DNA of 55,210 nucleotides. Origin: a virus. Position numbers and translations under genes: made by a program. Below are positions 33,598 through 41,899 of the stretch, piece by piece; position 1 is the first letter of the stretch; each line of letters starts with the position of its first letter. Below the pieces are notes generated by a model. That model did no database searches. It had not been told where the DNA came from and was given only the letters and a program-made list of their open reading frames with translations. The stretch spans positions 1-55,210 of IMG/VR virus record IMGVR_UViG_3300049053_000107, one strand, 5' to 3'.

Positions 33598-33981
33598 ATG
33601 CTAGAGATAAAAAACAATACCGGCGAAGTAATTGCAATCTGCAAACCTGTTCCCAAACCTTCAGCCACTTATACAACAGGCGCAATACTTGTAGATTCTT
33701 GGGGTTGGGAACAAACCAATATTGATTTTTACGTAATCATTGAACGTAAGGGGGATTTTGTAACTGTTCAAAAATTACTAAAAGACAGAAGCCCTAAAAT
33801 TGGTTTTATGAGTAACCACGTTAGGCCAACATTTGTTCCCGACTTGAAAGAAAAACCAATTCGTAAAAAAGTAAAAATCTTTGATGGTAAAGAAGCCGGA
33901 TTTACTTTTCGTAATTATTCCGGTGGTGGTTGGTGCTCACTTTGGAAGGGTGAAAAGGTAACCGAAACTCATTATGCTTAA
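33598..33981 (+). CDS. Unknown cassette protein of a mobile-element-associated type
   Basis: 127 aa, 23 nt after a GTCAATC leader. The segment GAILVDSWGWEQTNIDFYVI followed by V-T-V-Q-K-L resembles a conserved small protein often found on plasmids and integrative elements (SSWGYDQTNVDFYxV). It ends with FRNYSGGGWCSLWKGEKVTE. Function unknown. Confidence 0.5.
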   Translation: MLEIKNNTGEVIAICKPVPKPSATYTTGAILVDSWGWEQTNIDFYVIIERKGDFVTVQKLLKDRSPKIGFMSNHVRPTFVPDLKEKPIRKKVKIFDGKEAGFTFRNYSGGGWCSLWKGEKVTETHYA

Positions 33982-33998
33982 TTTTAAAACTGTTTTTT

Positions 33999-34337
33999 AT
34001 GGCAACACAACAAAATACTTTTATTAGGAAATTCGGTCACCTGGCAATTATAATAACGGTCACTGATTGGAATGATTTTAAAGAATTGGAAAAGCACTCA
34101 AAAAATAAAGAACCTGATTTTTTACTAAGCAGTGTAACATCAAAAGACATTTGGAGTAACATGAACCCACAATTATTAATCGCTACACAAGGTGAAGTGG
34201 AAGATATAACCGAAAAAACGCAAGGTTTTGGATTGGCTGGAATAATAACTGGGAGTAGTCCGGCTGGTCCGTTGTGGCAATTTAGAAAAATTGATGGGCT
34301 TATAGCCAAAGAAGAATTTAGTAAACCAACACTATGA
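33999..34337 (+). CDS. Unknown cassette protein
   Basis: 112 aa, 17 nt after the previous stop, without its own GTCAATC leader, so probably co-expressed with the previous gene. Small alpha/beta-looking protein (HLAIIITVTDWNDFKELEKH; GFGLAGIITGSSPAGPLWQF). Ends just before a terminator-like hairpin. Confidence 0.5.
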   Translation: MATQQNTFIRKFGHLAIIITVTDWNDFKELEKHSKNKEPDFLLSSVTSKDIWSNMNPQLLIATQGEVEDITEKTQGFGLAGIITGSSPAGPLWQFRKIDGLIAKEEFSKPTL

Positions 34338-34342
34338 AAAAA

Positions 34343-34368
34343 GAGGGGCAAAAACCCCTCCTTCTTTT
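34343..34368 (+). terminator. Rho-independent terminator-like hairpin
   Basis: GAGGGG (34343-34348) / CCCCTC (34355-34360), loop CAAAAA, followed by CTTCTTTT. The last GTCAATC leader begins at the end of the T tract (34369). Confidence 0.6.
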
Positions 34369-34389
34369 GTCAATCGCAAACATTTAAAA

Positions 34390-34419
34390 ATGCTCACTAA
34401 TACAAATTTACTAAAATGA
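34390..34419 (+). CDS. 9-codon leader peptide ORF
   Basis: ATG CTC ACT AAT ACA AAT TTA CTA AAA TGA. Its ATG sits 21 nt after the fifth GTCAATC leader, the spacing seen before real genes, and its TGA overlaps the ATG of the next gene (ATGA). Candidate coupling leader or attenuator-type peptide. Confidence 0.35.
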   Translation: MLTNTNLLK

Positions 34420-34646
34420 AAAAATATTATTGGGTTAGCGCGATGCTAAAATTTAGAAATGAAACAAAATGGAAATTTGAAGAATACGTAACTAATAAAC
34501 ACCCATTTATTTCTAAGGCCGACTATTTAAAATTAGAGCCTGGAATTGATAGCGTGCCTTGTGATTATCAACTTTTAAATTGGAAAGAGATCACAAAAAT
34601 TGAATACGACCTTTTTAACGATTTAATAGAAGATCCAGGAGACTAA
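34416..34646 (+). CDS. Unknown small cassette protein
   Basis: 76 aa, charged and aromatic (YYWVSAMLKFRNETKWKFEE). Start overlaps the stop of the 9-codon leader ORF. No family recognised. Confidence 0.5.
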   Translation: MKKYYWVSAMLKFRNETKWKFEEYVTNKHPFISKADYLKLEPGIDSVPCDYQLLNWKEITKIEYDLFNDLIEDPGD

Positions 34647-34651
34647 TAACC

Positions 34652-34888
34652 ATGCAAAACGAAAAAGAAAAAATATTAAACTGGCTGGCAAAACGGGATT
34701 TAATTGCAATTGCCAGGCTGGAAAAAAAGCTGGGCATGAAAGGCCGGTTTTTAAACCAGGTATTAAAACGGCAAAAATCCCTGCCGGATAAATACATTGA
34801 GCCAATGAAAAAGGAATTACGGAATTATGGCTATAAATCCGGTGCTACTCCGTTAGAAGGTCCTGAACCAGGACAGCTATTTTCTTAA
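34652..34888 (+). CDS. Small HTH-type DNA-binding protein
   Basis: 78 aa. The region AIARLEKKLGMKGRFLNQVL looks like a helix-turn-helix (A/R-L-x-x-x-L-G-x-x...), followed by LPDKYIEPMKKELRNYGY, a tail common in short phage/plasmid regulators. Converges with, and overlaps by 44 nt, the minus-strand XRE gene. Could regulate the cassette. Confidence 0.5.
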   Translation: MQNEKEKILNWLAKRDLIAIARLEKKLGMKGRFLNQVLKRQKSLPDKYIEPMKKELRNYGYKSGATPLEGPEPGQLFS

Positions 34889-35165
34889 TTTTTAATTTGG
34901 AAAGGTGCGGAATGCGTTTTAAGGCCTTTTTAGGCTCATTTTCGAGGTATTGGGTAAAAAGGGTAGCAATGTCCGGAAAATCGAAAATCTGGCAAATTTG
35001 GATAAGCACAGGCAATTTAGGCAATGCTCTGCCTTCTTCATACTTCCGGTAGGCTGGAAATTTAATATTCAGCTCTTTTGCTGTTTTTTCAGAAGTCCAG
35101 CCTTTTTCTTTTCTAAGGTGAGTTAAATTGGCTGCAAAAATCATCCTCATTTGTTCCGGTTTCAT
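34845..35165 (-). CDS. XRE-family HTH regulator
   Basis: 106 aa. Residues ~10-65 form an XRE helix-turn-helix (NLTHLRKEKGWTSEKTAKEL; PAYRKYEEGRALPKLPVLIQ). The stop lies within the plus-strand 78-aa gene. It overlaps the SNF2 helicase stop by 4 nt, so it is co-transcribed downstream of... the helicase is in fact downstream in coordinates of its start: the helicase gene (35162-36568) ends where this gene begins. Likely a regulator of the replication or late region. Confidence 0.6.
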   Translation of the reverse strand: MKPEQMRMIFAANLTHLRKEKGWTSEKTAKELNIKFPAYRKYEEGRALPKLPVLIQICQIFDFPDIATLFTQYLENEPKKALKRIPHLSKLKIKKIAVLVQDLLTE

Positions 35166-36568
35166 ACTGCAATTTTTAATTTCCTGTGTTTAGAAATAAT
35201 CGCTTTGACGGCTGTCATTAAACCATCTTGCACACCTGCTTTTCGTTCGTTGGATCTAACAACATCTACGTCAATTGTGTTTTTCGCTATAATGCTATTC
35301 ATAATCATATTTTCAGCTATTAATCCCTGCCGGTGTATTCTCTTTGGTGCCTGCTGGAAATGCTCTAAATTCCAAGGACGACCAAACCAGGTGAATATAT
35401 TTCCACCAGCTTGTAAATTCAAACCGTGGCCCATGCTGGCTGGGTGGCCCAATAAAACCTGTATTTCTCCACGGTTCCATTTTTCACTAATGCCCGGACC
35501 GTTTAACAACACTGGTTTGTATTTTTTCAAAAATTTCATTATTCGCTCCATATCGTGAATGAAAGAATAGCACACCAAAACAGGTTTGCCATTTGCCACG
35601 TCAATTATTTCCTCTAAAGCTTCTAATTTTTTATTGTGTACCTCATGCCATTTTTTACTGCTGTCGTAAACAGCACCATTTGCGAATTGCAAAAGCTTAT
35701 TGGAAAGTGCTGCGGCATTTATGGGTGAAATATCCACGTCCTCTAAAGACAAAACCAGTTTTCTTTCAAAATCTTCGTATTGTTTTTGAATAATTGGCGG
35801 CAGCGTAATTTCAATATTTCGCTCTATAACAGGAGGCAATTGCAAATAATCCTCCGCTTTCATGGAAATGCATATATCTCCTATTTTTTCAAAAATCTCT
35901 TTCTGGTAGTAATCATCGCCTAAAATCGGATCATCTTTTCGAAGATTGTATTGGTATACTATATCGCCGTTTCGCTTACCTGGTGTAAAATAGCGATCTC
36001 TGAAGTGGGTTATATGTTTACCCAGCCTTTCCCCTTCATCCAAAAGATATATTTGCGGCCACAGGTCTAAAAGGCCATTTGGTGCCGGTGTGCCGGTAAG
36101 ACCGATAACCCTTTTCATTTTTGGCCGCATTTTGCGAAGTGCTTTAAACCGGATTGCTTTAGCAGATTTGAAACTGGAAAGCTCGTCTATTATCGTAAGA
36201 TCAAAAGGCCAATGCCCCTGCAGGTAAGTAATTAGCCAGGGTATATTTTCCCGGTTGATGATGTACAGATCCGCTTTTTGTTTTAAGGCTATTTTTCTTT
36301 TGATTTCCGGACCTAAAACTTTGGATACGGTTAAATGCTTCAGGTGGTCCCATTTCTCAATCTCAGCGCTCCAAACTTCTTCTGCTACACGTTTTGGGGC
36401 AATAACCAGGGTTTTGGAAATTTCAAAATAGTCATTTTGCAAAAGGTCAATCGCTGTTAAAGTAGAAACCGTTTTGCCTAAACCCATTTCCATGAAAAGC
36501 CCGGAAAAAGGATTTTTCAAAATATGCTGGGTGGCGTGGTCCTGATACGGGTAAGGTTTGTAAATCAT
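35162..36568 (-). CDS. SNF2-type DEAD/DEAH-box helicase
   Basis: 468 aa. Walker A MGLGKT (28-33), motif II IIDELSS (D128/E129), LTGTPAPNGLLDLWP as motif III region, and motif VI-like APKRIHRQG. This is the compact SNF2-like helicase common in phage replication modules (N-terminal QDHATQH Q-motif region). It overlaps the VRR-NUC gene by 4 nt; such nuclease/helicase pairs are typical of phage replication modules. Confidence 0.85.
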   Translation of the reverse strand: MIYKPYPYQDHATQHILKNPFSGLFMEMGLGKTVSTLTAIDLLQNDYFEISKTLVIAPKRVAEEVWSAEIEKWDHLKHLTVSKVLGPEIKRKIALKQKADLYIINRENIPWLITYLQGHWPFDLTIIDELSSFKSAKAIRFKALRKMRPKMKRVIGLTGTPAPNGLLDLWPQIYLLDEGERLGKHITHFRDRYFTPGKRNGDIVYQYNLRKDDPILGDDYYQKEIFEKIGDICISMKAEDYLQLPPVIERNIEITLPPIIQKQYEDFERKLVLSLEDVDISPINAAALSNKLLQFANGAVYDSSKKWHEVHNKKLEALEEIIDVANGKPVLVCYSFIHDMERIMKFLKKYKPVLLNGPGISEKWNRGEIQVLLGHPASMGHGLNLQAGGNIFTWFGRPWNLEHFQQAPKRIHRQGLIAENMIMNSIIAKNTIDVDVVRSNERKAGVQDGLMTAVKAIISKHRKLKIAV

Positions 36569-36846
36569 TTCTCTATTTTTTGAAGAAAATCAAAAAGACT
36601 GTCGTTGCTATTTATAACCGAAACGTCAAAGCCCATTTTTCGTAATAGCTCGATAACTACATCTTGCCGGGGTGTTGGCTTCAATCCATCATCTTTTATT
36701 TCGGCGAAGAATATTTTACCACCGGGCATTAAAACAATCCTGTCCGGAACACCAGTAAAATAATTGCTGGAAAACTTCAAAGCCAGTCCGCCTTTGTCAC
36801 CTACTTTTTTGCGAAGTTTTATTTCGTAATACTTCTCTTTGGACAT
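36565..36846 (-). CDS. VRR-NUC domain nuclease
   Basis: 93 aa from the ATG at 36846 (MSKEKYYEIKLRKKVG); a longer reading from 36879 would start with GTG. The VRR-NUC core is clear: GVPDRIVLMPGGKIFFAEIK (D35, E49, K51 in this numbering), then PTPRQ. Single-domain phage VRR-NUC proteins act as structure-specific nucleases. It follows the iteron array and is coupled to the helicase. Confidence 0.8.
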   Translation of the reverse strand: MSKEKYYEIKLRKKVGDKGGLALKFSSNYFTGVPDRIVLMPGGKIFFAEIKDDGLKPTPRQDVVIELLRKMGFDVSVINSNDSLFDFLQKIEK

Positions 36847-36861
36847 ATTATAAATTTTTGG

Positions 36862-37138
36862 TGTCAACACGGAACACACGAATTTCTATACATTTCTCGC
36901 GGGCGTGTTTTCGTGCGTTTTTCACTGTTTTTTACCTTGTTTATTTCTATATTACCTATTTAATGTTTTATAGTATATTTCGTTATTTCGTGTTGACAAT
37001 TCAATGAAATGCAGGCCAGTATTGAATTGTATTGTCAACACTCAGTTCAAATTCGTGTTGACATTCGTGTTGTCCGTGTTGACACCCCATTCTTTTTTGT
37101 CAACACGATTGTCAACACGAAATCCGCGCGTGTTGACA
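36862..37138. repeat. Iteron array of 9-bp TGTCAACAC/GTGTTGACA repeats (candidate origin)
   Basis: Eight exact copies: TGTCAACAC at 36862, 37033, 37098 and 37110; GTGTTGACA at 36990, 37055, 37076 and 37130; plus a variant GTGTTGTCC at 37067. Six or seven are packed into 37033-37138, partly inside the 3' end of the primase-helicase gene. Mixed orientation and short spacing fit an initiator-binding origin region; the AT-rich stretch 36930-36985 could be the unwinding element. Confidence 0.6.
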
Positions 37139-39531
37139 CGATAATAAGGCCTTTGACGGCCATAAATGTTGAATCTTTTAACAGTACCATCCTGTTTCCA
37201 ATTCTTCATTTTTTTAAGGATTTCGTGGATAAATTTTGTGTTGTTTGTGGTCATATCTTTTTGCATTCCGTTAAGCACTTCACACCATATTTCAGCCACA
37301 CAAACAGCCGTTCTCTGGACTGTTCCTTTTTCAGAAATGTCGTCTTCACCACCTGCTAAAAAGCTCCTGCGTTCATAGATATTTTTATCTTCCCAAGCGG
37401 TTGGCAGAAGTGTTTCCAGGTAGGTTTCAATCATTCCCTGGCGCTCATCTACTTCGCTGTGCTGTTCCCTGATTTGTTCAGCTACAAGTTTAATTTCTGC
37501 GGATAAATCAAGACTTTCACCTTTGGTATAGTAGTAGAAAGCTTCAGCCCATACCTGGTTAATTTCCGATTCAGTAAACTCCTTAAAAACATCTTTGGTG
37601 GGGCTATTTACCAATGTAGCAATTGGCAAAAATCGGCGGTTGCCATAGGCACCAGTCAGGAACGTATCACGGTTTGTAGTAGCTATAAAAATGCTTTGCC
37701 TGGGATAGCTTACTTTTTGCCTGCCATAAGCCGGACGATAATCATCTGCGGGGCTGCTAATAAAACGTTTAATAGCGTCCTGATCAGCTCTGCGAAAAGA
37801 TGCCAGTTCAGCAATTTCCATGATCCATACACCGCGTAAACTCTCCATTCCGTCTTTTGCGTGTATGTCACCAAGGCAATCAGAAAACCACTGCTTTGCC
37901 AGTTTTGCTATAATGGTACTTTTGCCAATACCTTCTTTGCCAACAAGAGTAAGTACGGTGTCAAACTTTACTCCTGGCTGCATAACACGGGCTACAGCAG
38001 CAACTAAAGTTTTACGTGTAATAGCCTTTATATAATCTGAATTATCAGCGCCTAAGTAATAAATAAACAGCGTTTCCAATCGTTTGGCGCCATCCCATTT
38101 TAAGCTTTGCAGGTATTCACGTACAGGGTGAATTTTATGTTCCGTACGGATCTTGGCAAGTGCTTTTTGAATATGGGTAAAAGGCATATTGTTACCTTCC
38201 AGGTAGTGCGCCAGGCAATCAGAGTCATCGTCAGAAAAATCTTTTGTAGTGTCACTAACTTTACGCCAGGGTAGATTTTTAATAGCAATTAGCCTTTGTT
38301 CAAATTCATCATATACCAGAGCATTTTTTAGCCGCGGGTCGTGTTTTAGAATAATGTAAATATTATCAATGGTAGATAAAAATTTTCCTTGACGATCTGC
38401 TTTTAAAAGCTTTTTCCATTCATCATTTGCTTTGGTATCTTCAATTTCAACACCGCTAAAAGCTTCATCAATATCAGCAGTAAGCTCTTTTGCTCTTGTA
38501 TAATTTACCTCTTTATCATTACTGGCTAATTCCTGCATGGCTTTATAAGAAGGCAAATTGATAGATTTTACATTTACGGGAGAACCTTCATCTTTTAATC
38601 CAAACTTGTGAATACGTACCAGGTCAAAGGCATTGCACAAATTCCCGCTTATTGGATCGGTGCCATGGTGAGAAAAAACAAATTTATCATCGTACACAAC
38701 CAGACCGGCACTAGTGCTCCCTTCTTTATAACTATAACGGCCTTCAACGTCGCAAGGCTCATAAACGTCAGATAAGTATTTTTCGATTGCTTCGCTGATC
38801 GTGTAGGTCCTGCAGAAAGCACCGATAATACCTTTTTTTTCCAGTGGATCACCCTGCTTTTTTATTTCACGGTCAATAAGCGCATTTTCCTTTGTACCGG
38901 TTGGCCAGCTACTTGTATCAGTCCAATCGGTGTAGGTGGCCAGTGTTTCATCTACATCGAGCCAGGGGCCGTCTTGGGAGTAAAATAAAAACTCACCATC
39001 TTTTGCAGTAGAAGGCCAGTACATTATTTGCGAAGGCTTAAAGCTTGTTGTATGATCAAAGAGGTCAATACCAATATTATCAGCTATACGCCTGCTAATG
39101 GCTTTAAATTCATCAATACTCACTTCCCGGCTCAGTGGTATCACAACCCGAAAACGCGGCGATTTTGGGCTATGTTTATGTGTGGTATAAAAGACAGCAG
39201 CGCAGTTATAAAGCAACGTGAAATTCTCCCACGCATCCATACTGCCATAATCCATATCGAGAGTAAGAAGTTGCCGGTGCATCACAGTATGAACTTTACG
39301 CTTACCACCTTGCAGATAACCACCTACAAACCCGCCAACGTCCTTTATTTCATCTTGGCGCTTACGGTCAAAGGCAATGTATTCGCTATAGGTTTCTGCT
39401 GTTGTGTGTGTCTCAGATAACTTTTTAACCAGGTCACTCCATTGCATTTGTTTATTCTTCCAGGTAGCTTGCAATCTGGTTTTTCCTATGGCGATATCCA
39501 AGATACCATCGTATTTTACAGGTTCGGTCAT
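37042..39531 (-). CDS. Primase-helicase of the VirE/VapE type
   Basis: 829 aa. N-terminal primase-like (VirE N-terminal/AEP-like) part with LLTLDMDYG and VFYTTHKHSPKSPRFRVVIP; C-terminal VapE-type SF3-like helicase with Walker A GKEGIGKST (531-539), GVWIMEIAELASF, and FIATTNRDTFL as sensor. This one protein probably primes and unwinds DNA at the phage origin. Its last ~30 residues are V/N/T/D repeats encoded by the iterons, so the end of the protein is shaped by the DNA repeats. Confidence 0.8.
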   Translation of the reverse strand: MTEPVKYDGILDIAIGKTRLQATWKNKQMQWSDLVKKLSETHTTAETYSEYIAFDRKRQDEIKDVGGFVGGYLQGGKRKVHTVMHRQLLTLDMDYGSMDAWENFTLLYNCAAVFYTTHKHSPKSPRFRVVIPLSREVSIDEFKAISRRIADNIGIDLFDHTTSFKPSQIMYWPSTAKDGEFLFYSQDGPWLDVDETLATYTDWTDTSSWPTGTKENALIDREIKKQGDPLEKKGIIGAFCRTYTISEAIEKYLSDVYEPCDVEGRYSYKEGSTSAGLVVYDDKFVFSHHGTDPISGNLCNAFDLVRIHKFGLKDEGSPVNVKSINLPSYKAMQELASNDKEVNYTRAKELTADIDEAFSGVEIEDTKANDEWKKLLKADRQGKFLSTIDNIYIILKHDPRLKNALVYDEFEQRLIAIKNLPWRKVSDTTKDFSDDDSDCLAHYLEGNNMPFTHIQKALAKIRTEHKIHPVREYLQSLKWDGAKRLETLFIYYLGADNSDYIKAITRKTLVAAVARVMQPGVKFDTVLTLVGKEGIGKSTIIAKLAKQWFSDCLGDIHAKDGMESLRGVWIMEIAELASFRRADQDAIKRFISSPADDYRPAYGRQKVSYPRQSIFIATTNRDTFLTGAYGNRRFLPIATLVNSPTKDVFKEFTESEINQVWAEAFYYYTKGESLDLSAEIKLVAEQIREQHSEVDERQGMIETYLETLLPTAWEDKNIYERRSFLAGGEDDISEKGTVQRTAVCVAEIWCEVLNGMQKDMTTNNTKFIHEILKKMKNWKQDGTVKRFNIYGRQRPYYRVNTRGFRVDNRVDKKEWGVNTDNTNVNTNLN

Positions 39532-39586
39532 TTTGTTAAAATTGTTGTGTTACTACTCTTAATTTCGTAGGTCGGATTTTTAAAAA

Positions 39587-39603
39587 AGGTTAACACGTAA
39601 CCT
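39587..39603. promoter_or_regulatory. Palindrome AGGTTA-N5-TAACCT
   Basis: AGGTTAACACGTAACCT: 6-bp arms, 5-nt spacer ACACG, 56 nt upstream of the primase-helicase start. Operator-like, with the same spacing as the other palindromes but different half sites. Confidence 0.45.
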
Positions 39604-39659
39604 GGTTATAGTTCTCCATTGAATTATTTTTTAATCTTCTACAGCTTTACTTCTATTTC

Positions 39660-39902
39660 TTAAACTTCTGAGTGCTCTTGAGGGTTCTGTTCTGGGTTGA
39701 GTTTGGATTTGGCTGCCTCATCTTTATCATGGTACAGGCATAAAGCGTGACCATAAATTTCATCGGCTTCTGGGTTCATTCGGTTAATAAGGGCAGCGCA
39801 TGGGAAACAATAATACTTTCTAGTTGAATGATTAAAAAAGACAGCGTTTTTATTATTACAGGCTGTTCTATTACATTCTTCTTTAAAATCTCCTTTCGCC
39901 AT
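39660..39902 (-). CDS. Small zinc-finger phage protein
   Basis: 80 aa from the ATG at 39902 (MAKGDFKEECNRTACNN); longer readings (ATG 39989, GTG 40004) are possible. Cys pattern ECNRTAC...YYCFPC with NHSTRKYYC is characteristic of a small conserved protein of Bacteroidota phages and other phages. Probably zinc binding. Function unknown. Confidence 0.6.
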   Translation of the reverse strand: MAKGDFKEECNRTACNNKNAVFFNHSTRKYYCFPCAALINRMNPEADEIYGHALCLYHDKDEAAKSKLNPEQNPQEHSEV

Positions 39903-40033
39903 AATTGTATTTTTTATAAATTCTCTTTTTAAATCAGTTCTCTTTATTGGGGGTTTATTTTGGTTATCCGGCTGAATTGCTACTAGCATCGCCTGTTGTG
40001 TCACTCACTTGTACGTTTAGTTCGCTATTGAGC

Positions 40034-40681
40034 TTATTTGTTTTTAATTTTAGAAACATCAACTTTGATTATTTCGTAATCTTCATTGTACATAAACAAA
40101 TTATTTTTCTTAAATGCTTTTTTCATCACTGCAATTTCAATCATATCCCAACTGACATTTTTAATAGAGTTTAAAATATAAACATCCTTTCCGGTGATGC
40201 CTTCTTTTATAGCTCTTTCACACATTCCGTTGAATATTACAGGCGCACCCATATATGAACCTCCTGACAATGGTAGTAATGATGAATCAGAATATATTTC
40301 GTCCGCCCTCTTAACTGCATTCCAAGTTTTTTCAAGGTCGTGCCAAGCATAATCCAGCACTTCTGCAAAAACTCTCCTGATGTAATTAACTTTCCTTTCT
40401 TCACACAAAGACATTACGGTTTGCTGTGCTCTTTCAAGTTCACTAGCGTGTAGTATATCTGATTCAATGTATATCCTTCTTTTAATGTCGGTTTCTGTAT
40501 GTCCTGTAGCATAACCGTAATCATCTACCCACTCTTTAGATTCAAGACATTTCTTACAGGTAACCTTAGTTGGGTCTATAGTTGCCTCTTCCTTTTCGCT
40601 ATGGCTATGAATTTCTTTTCCGCAAAAAGTAGTGTAATTAAATTTACCTCCATAACCAATAGTGTAATGTGTTTTTTTCAT
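40034..40681 (-). CDS. Unknown early-region protein
   Basis: 215 aa. N-terminal part has a possible zinc site (FCGKEIHSHSEK, TCKKC), the rest is helical (ERAQQTVMSLCEERKVNYIR; DVYILNSIKNVSWDMIEIAV). No family recognised. Confidence 0.5.
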   Translation of the reverse strand: MKKTHYTIGYGGKFNYTTFCGKEIHSHSEKEEATIDPTKVTCKKCLESKEWVDDYGYATGHTETDIKRRIYIESDILHASELERAQQTVMSLCEERKVNYIRRVFAEVLDYAWHDLEKTWNAVKRADEIYSDSSLLPLSGGSYMGAPVIFNGMCERAIKEGITGKDVYILNSIKNVSWDMIEIAVMKKAFKKNNLFMYNEDYEIIKVDVSKIKNK

Positions 40682-40726
40682 TGCTCAATTATTTGTTACA
40701 GTACAAGAGTGTGACACAAGGGACGA

Positions 40727-41665
40727 TCATTCAGGGCTATTAAGTTTAGGTACTAACATATAATGGGTTGAAACTGCAAAGGGTTGATCCTCTTCCATCC
40801 ACCTTCGCCATTCGCCATTATCATACAGTATCAATACATCGCTTTCTGATGCCATAGCCTCTATAAATCCTTTATCTTCTTTGTTATCAATAGGCATCCA
40901 TTGTCCAGTAGAATTACCAGACGTACAAGAGTACGACGCAACGGAATCCAAATCAGGGCTATCCAGCTTAGTACCCACTTCCTTTTCTTCTTCTTTGGCT
41001 AGAAATTTTTTAAAAACATTTTCATAAAGACTATCAGTAAGCATACCTATTTCTGAAAGAAAAAGTTTTGGATTACCAACCCCATTTTGTAAAGAATAAA
41101 GTTCGTTTTGAATAGCTTCTTTGATACTATCTTCATCAACACCAGATACTTCTTTACTGGCTACAGTAGGGTTCTGTTCTTTATTTAATAATGAAGCAAT
41201 ACTTACTACTGAACCACTACCTGAATCATCACCATAAATAATATAATCTTCTCCGGGTGGATGGTAATAATTCTCAAAGCCGGGGTATCTCGACTTGGCA
41301 ACCCGTATCGCTTTCTTTATAATTTCTTCACTCAGAGGCTTATCTTCTCTGCCTTGTGGTAGTGGTACAGCAACTATTTTTTTTGTTCCAGTATAGCAAT
41401 CGTATAGTTCTTTATGAGTACCACGCCAAACACCTTTTCTTATTTCTACACGATATTCAATTTTAAATTCATCCAAACTATACACTCCCCCATCCTTTAA
41501 TTTTAGTTCAGGGCTTACAGTAATGCCTGATTCTAGCCATGATTTGTAGGCTTCCCAATTATCGGGAACACCATTAAGCTCTTTTGATACTTCGGGCTTC
41601 TGAACTTCCGGCAAAGGCAATAGCTTACCGTATTCTTCTCGATAGATGTGGGGTTCTTTACTCAT
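40727..41665 (-). CDS. Unknown early-region protein with degenerate C-terminal repeat
   Basis: 312 aa, acidic. The segment KLDSPDLDSVASYSCTSGN (about residues 233-251) is repeated at the very end as KLNSPE, then TGA, then SSLVSHSCTVTNN in frame up to a second stop. So either the last repeat has been cut by a stop codon or the TGA is occasionally read through. It may be a modular phage protein of the DUF551-like neighbourhood; unknown function. Confidence 0.5.
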   Translation of the reverse strand: MSKEPHIYREEYGKLLPLPEVQKPEVSKELNGVPDNWEAYKSWLESGITVSPELKLKDGGVYSLDEFKIEYRVEIRKGVWRGTHKELYDCYTGTKKIVAVPLPQGREDKPLSEEIIKKAIRVAKSRYPGFENYYHPPGEDYIIYGDDSGSGSVVSIASLLNKEQNPTVASKEVSGVDEDSIKEAIQNELYSLQNGVGNPKLFLSEIGMLTDSLYENVFKKFLAKEEEKEVGTKLDSPDLDSVASYSCTSGNSTGQWMPIDNKEDKGFIEAMASESDVLILYDNGEWRRWMEEDQPFAVSTHYMLVPKLNSPE

Positions 41666-41668
41666 GGG

Positions 41669-41899
41669 TTATAGGTTTTTTGTCTTTAATCTTATTTCTC
41701 CAACAATTGCCATACAGGCAGCGCATTGTTCTTTACACCCTTCTTGTGGCCCGAATAAAATATACTGTTCTTCTTTTTCGCTCAGGCCCAAATCCTTTAT
41801 TTCATTATAAGTTTTATTCCACTCTTCAATCGAAAAACCAACTTCTTCCGTTAAATGCTGACAATAGAAATGGGGCTTATCTGCTATGTCTTTACTCAT
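41669..41899 (-). CDS. Small Cys-containing protein
   Basis: 76 aa with GCKEQCAACMAIVGEIR near the C-terminus (CxxxCxxC) and an N-terminal YCQHLTEEVGF. Overlaps the next gene by 4 nt. No family recognised. Confidence 0.5.
   Translation of the reverse strand: MSKDIADKPHFYCQHLTEEVGFSIEEWNKTYNEIKDLGLSEKEEQYILFGPQEGCKEQCAACMAIVGEIRLKTKNL

Larger units (their letters stand above)
32701..34375 (+). repeat. Five GTCAATC leader elements in the plus-strand cassette
   Basis: GTCAATC at 32701, 33011, 33175, 33575 and 34369, mostly written TTTTGTCAATCGTAAAAACT. Four lie 20-23 nt before an ATG (32721, 33198, 33598, 34390) and one 39 nt before (33050). Possible promoter, processing or translation-initiation element. 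Confidence 0.55.

Noticed and set aside
34037-34351. 104-aa minus-strand ORF opposite the 112-aa cassette gene
   Set aside because: Antisense shadow; the plus-strand frame has cassette spacing and a terminator directly after it.
36862-37138. CRISPR-like repeat array
   Set aside because: The repeated unit is only 9 bp, occurs in both orientations with irregular short spacing and lies partly in a coding region; iterons fit better.
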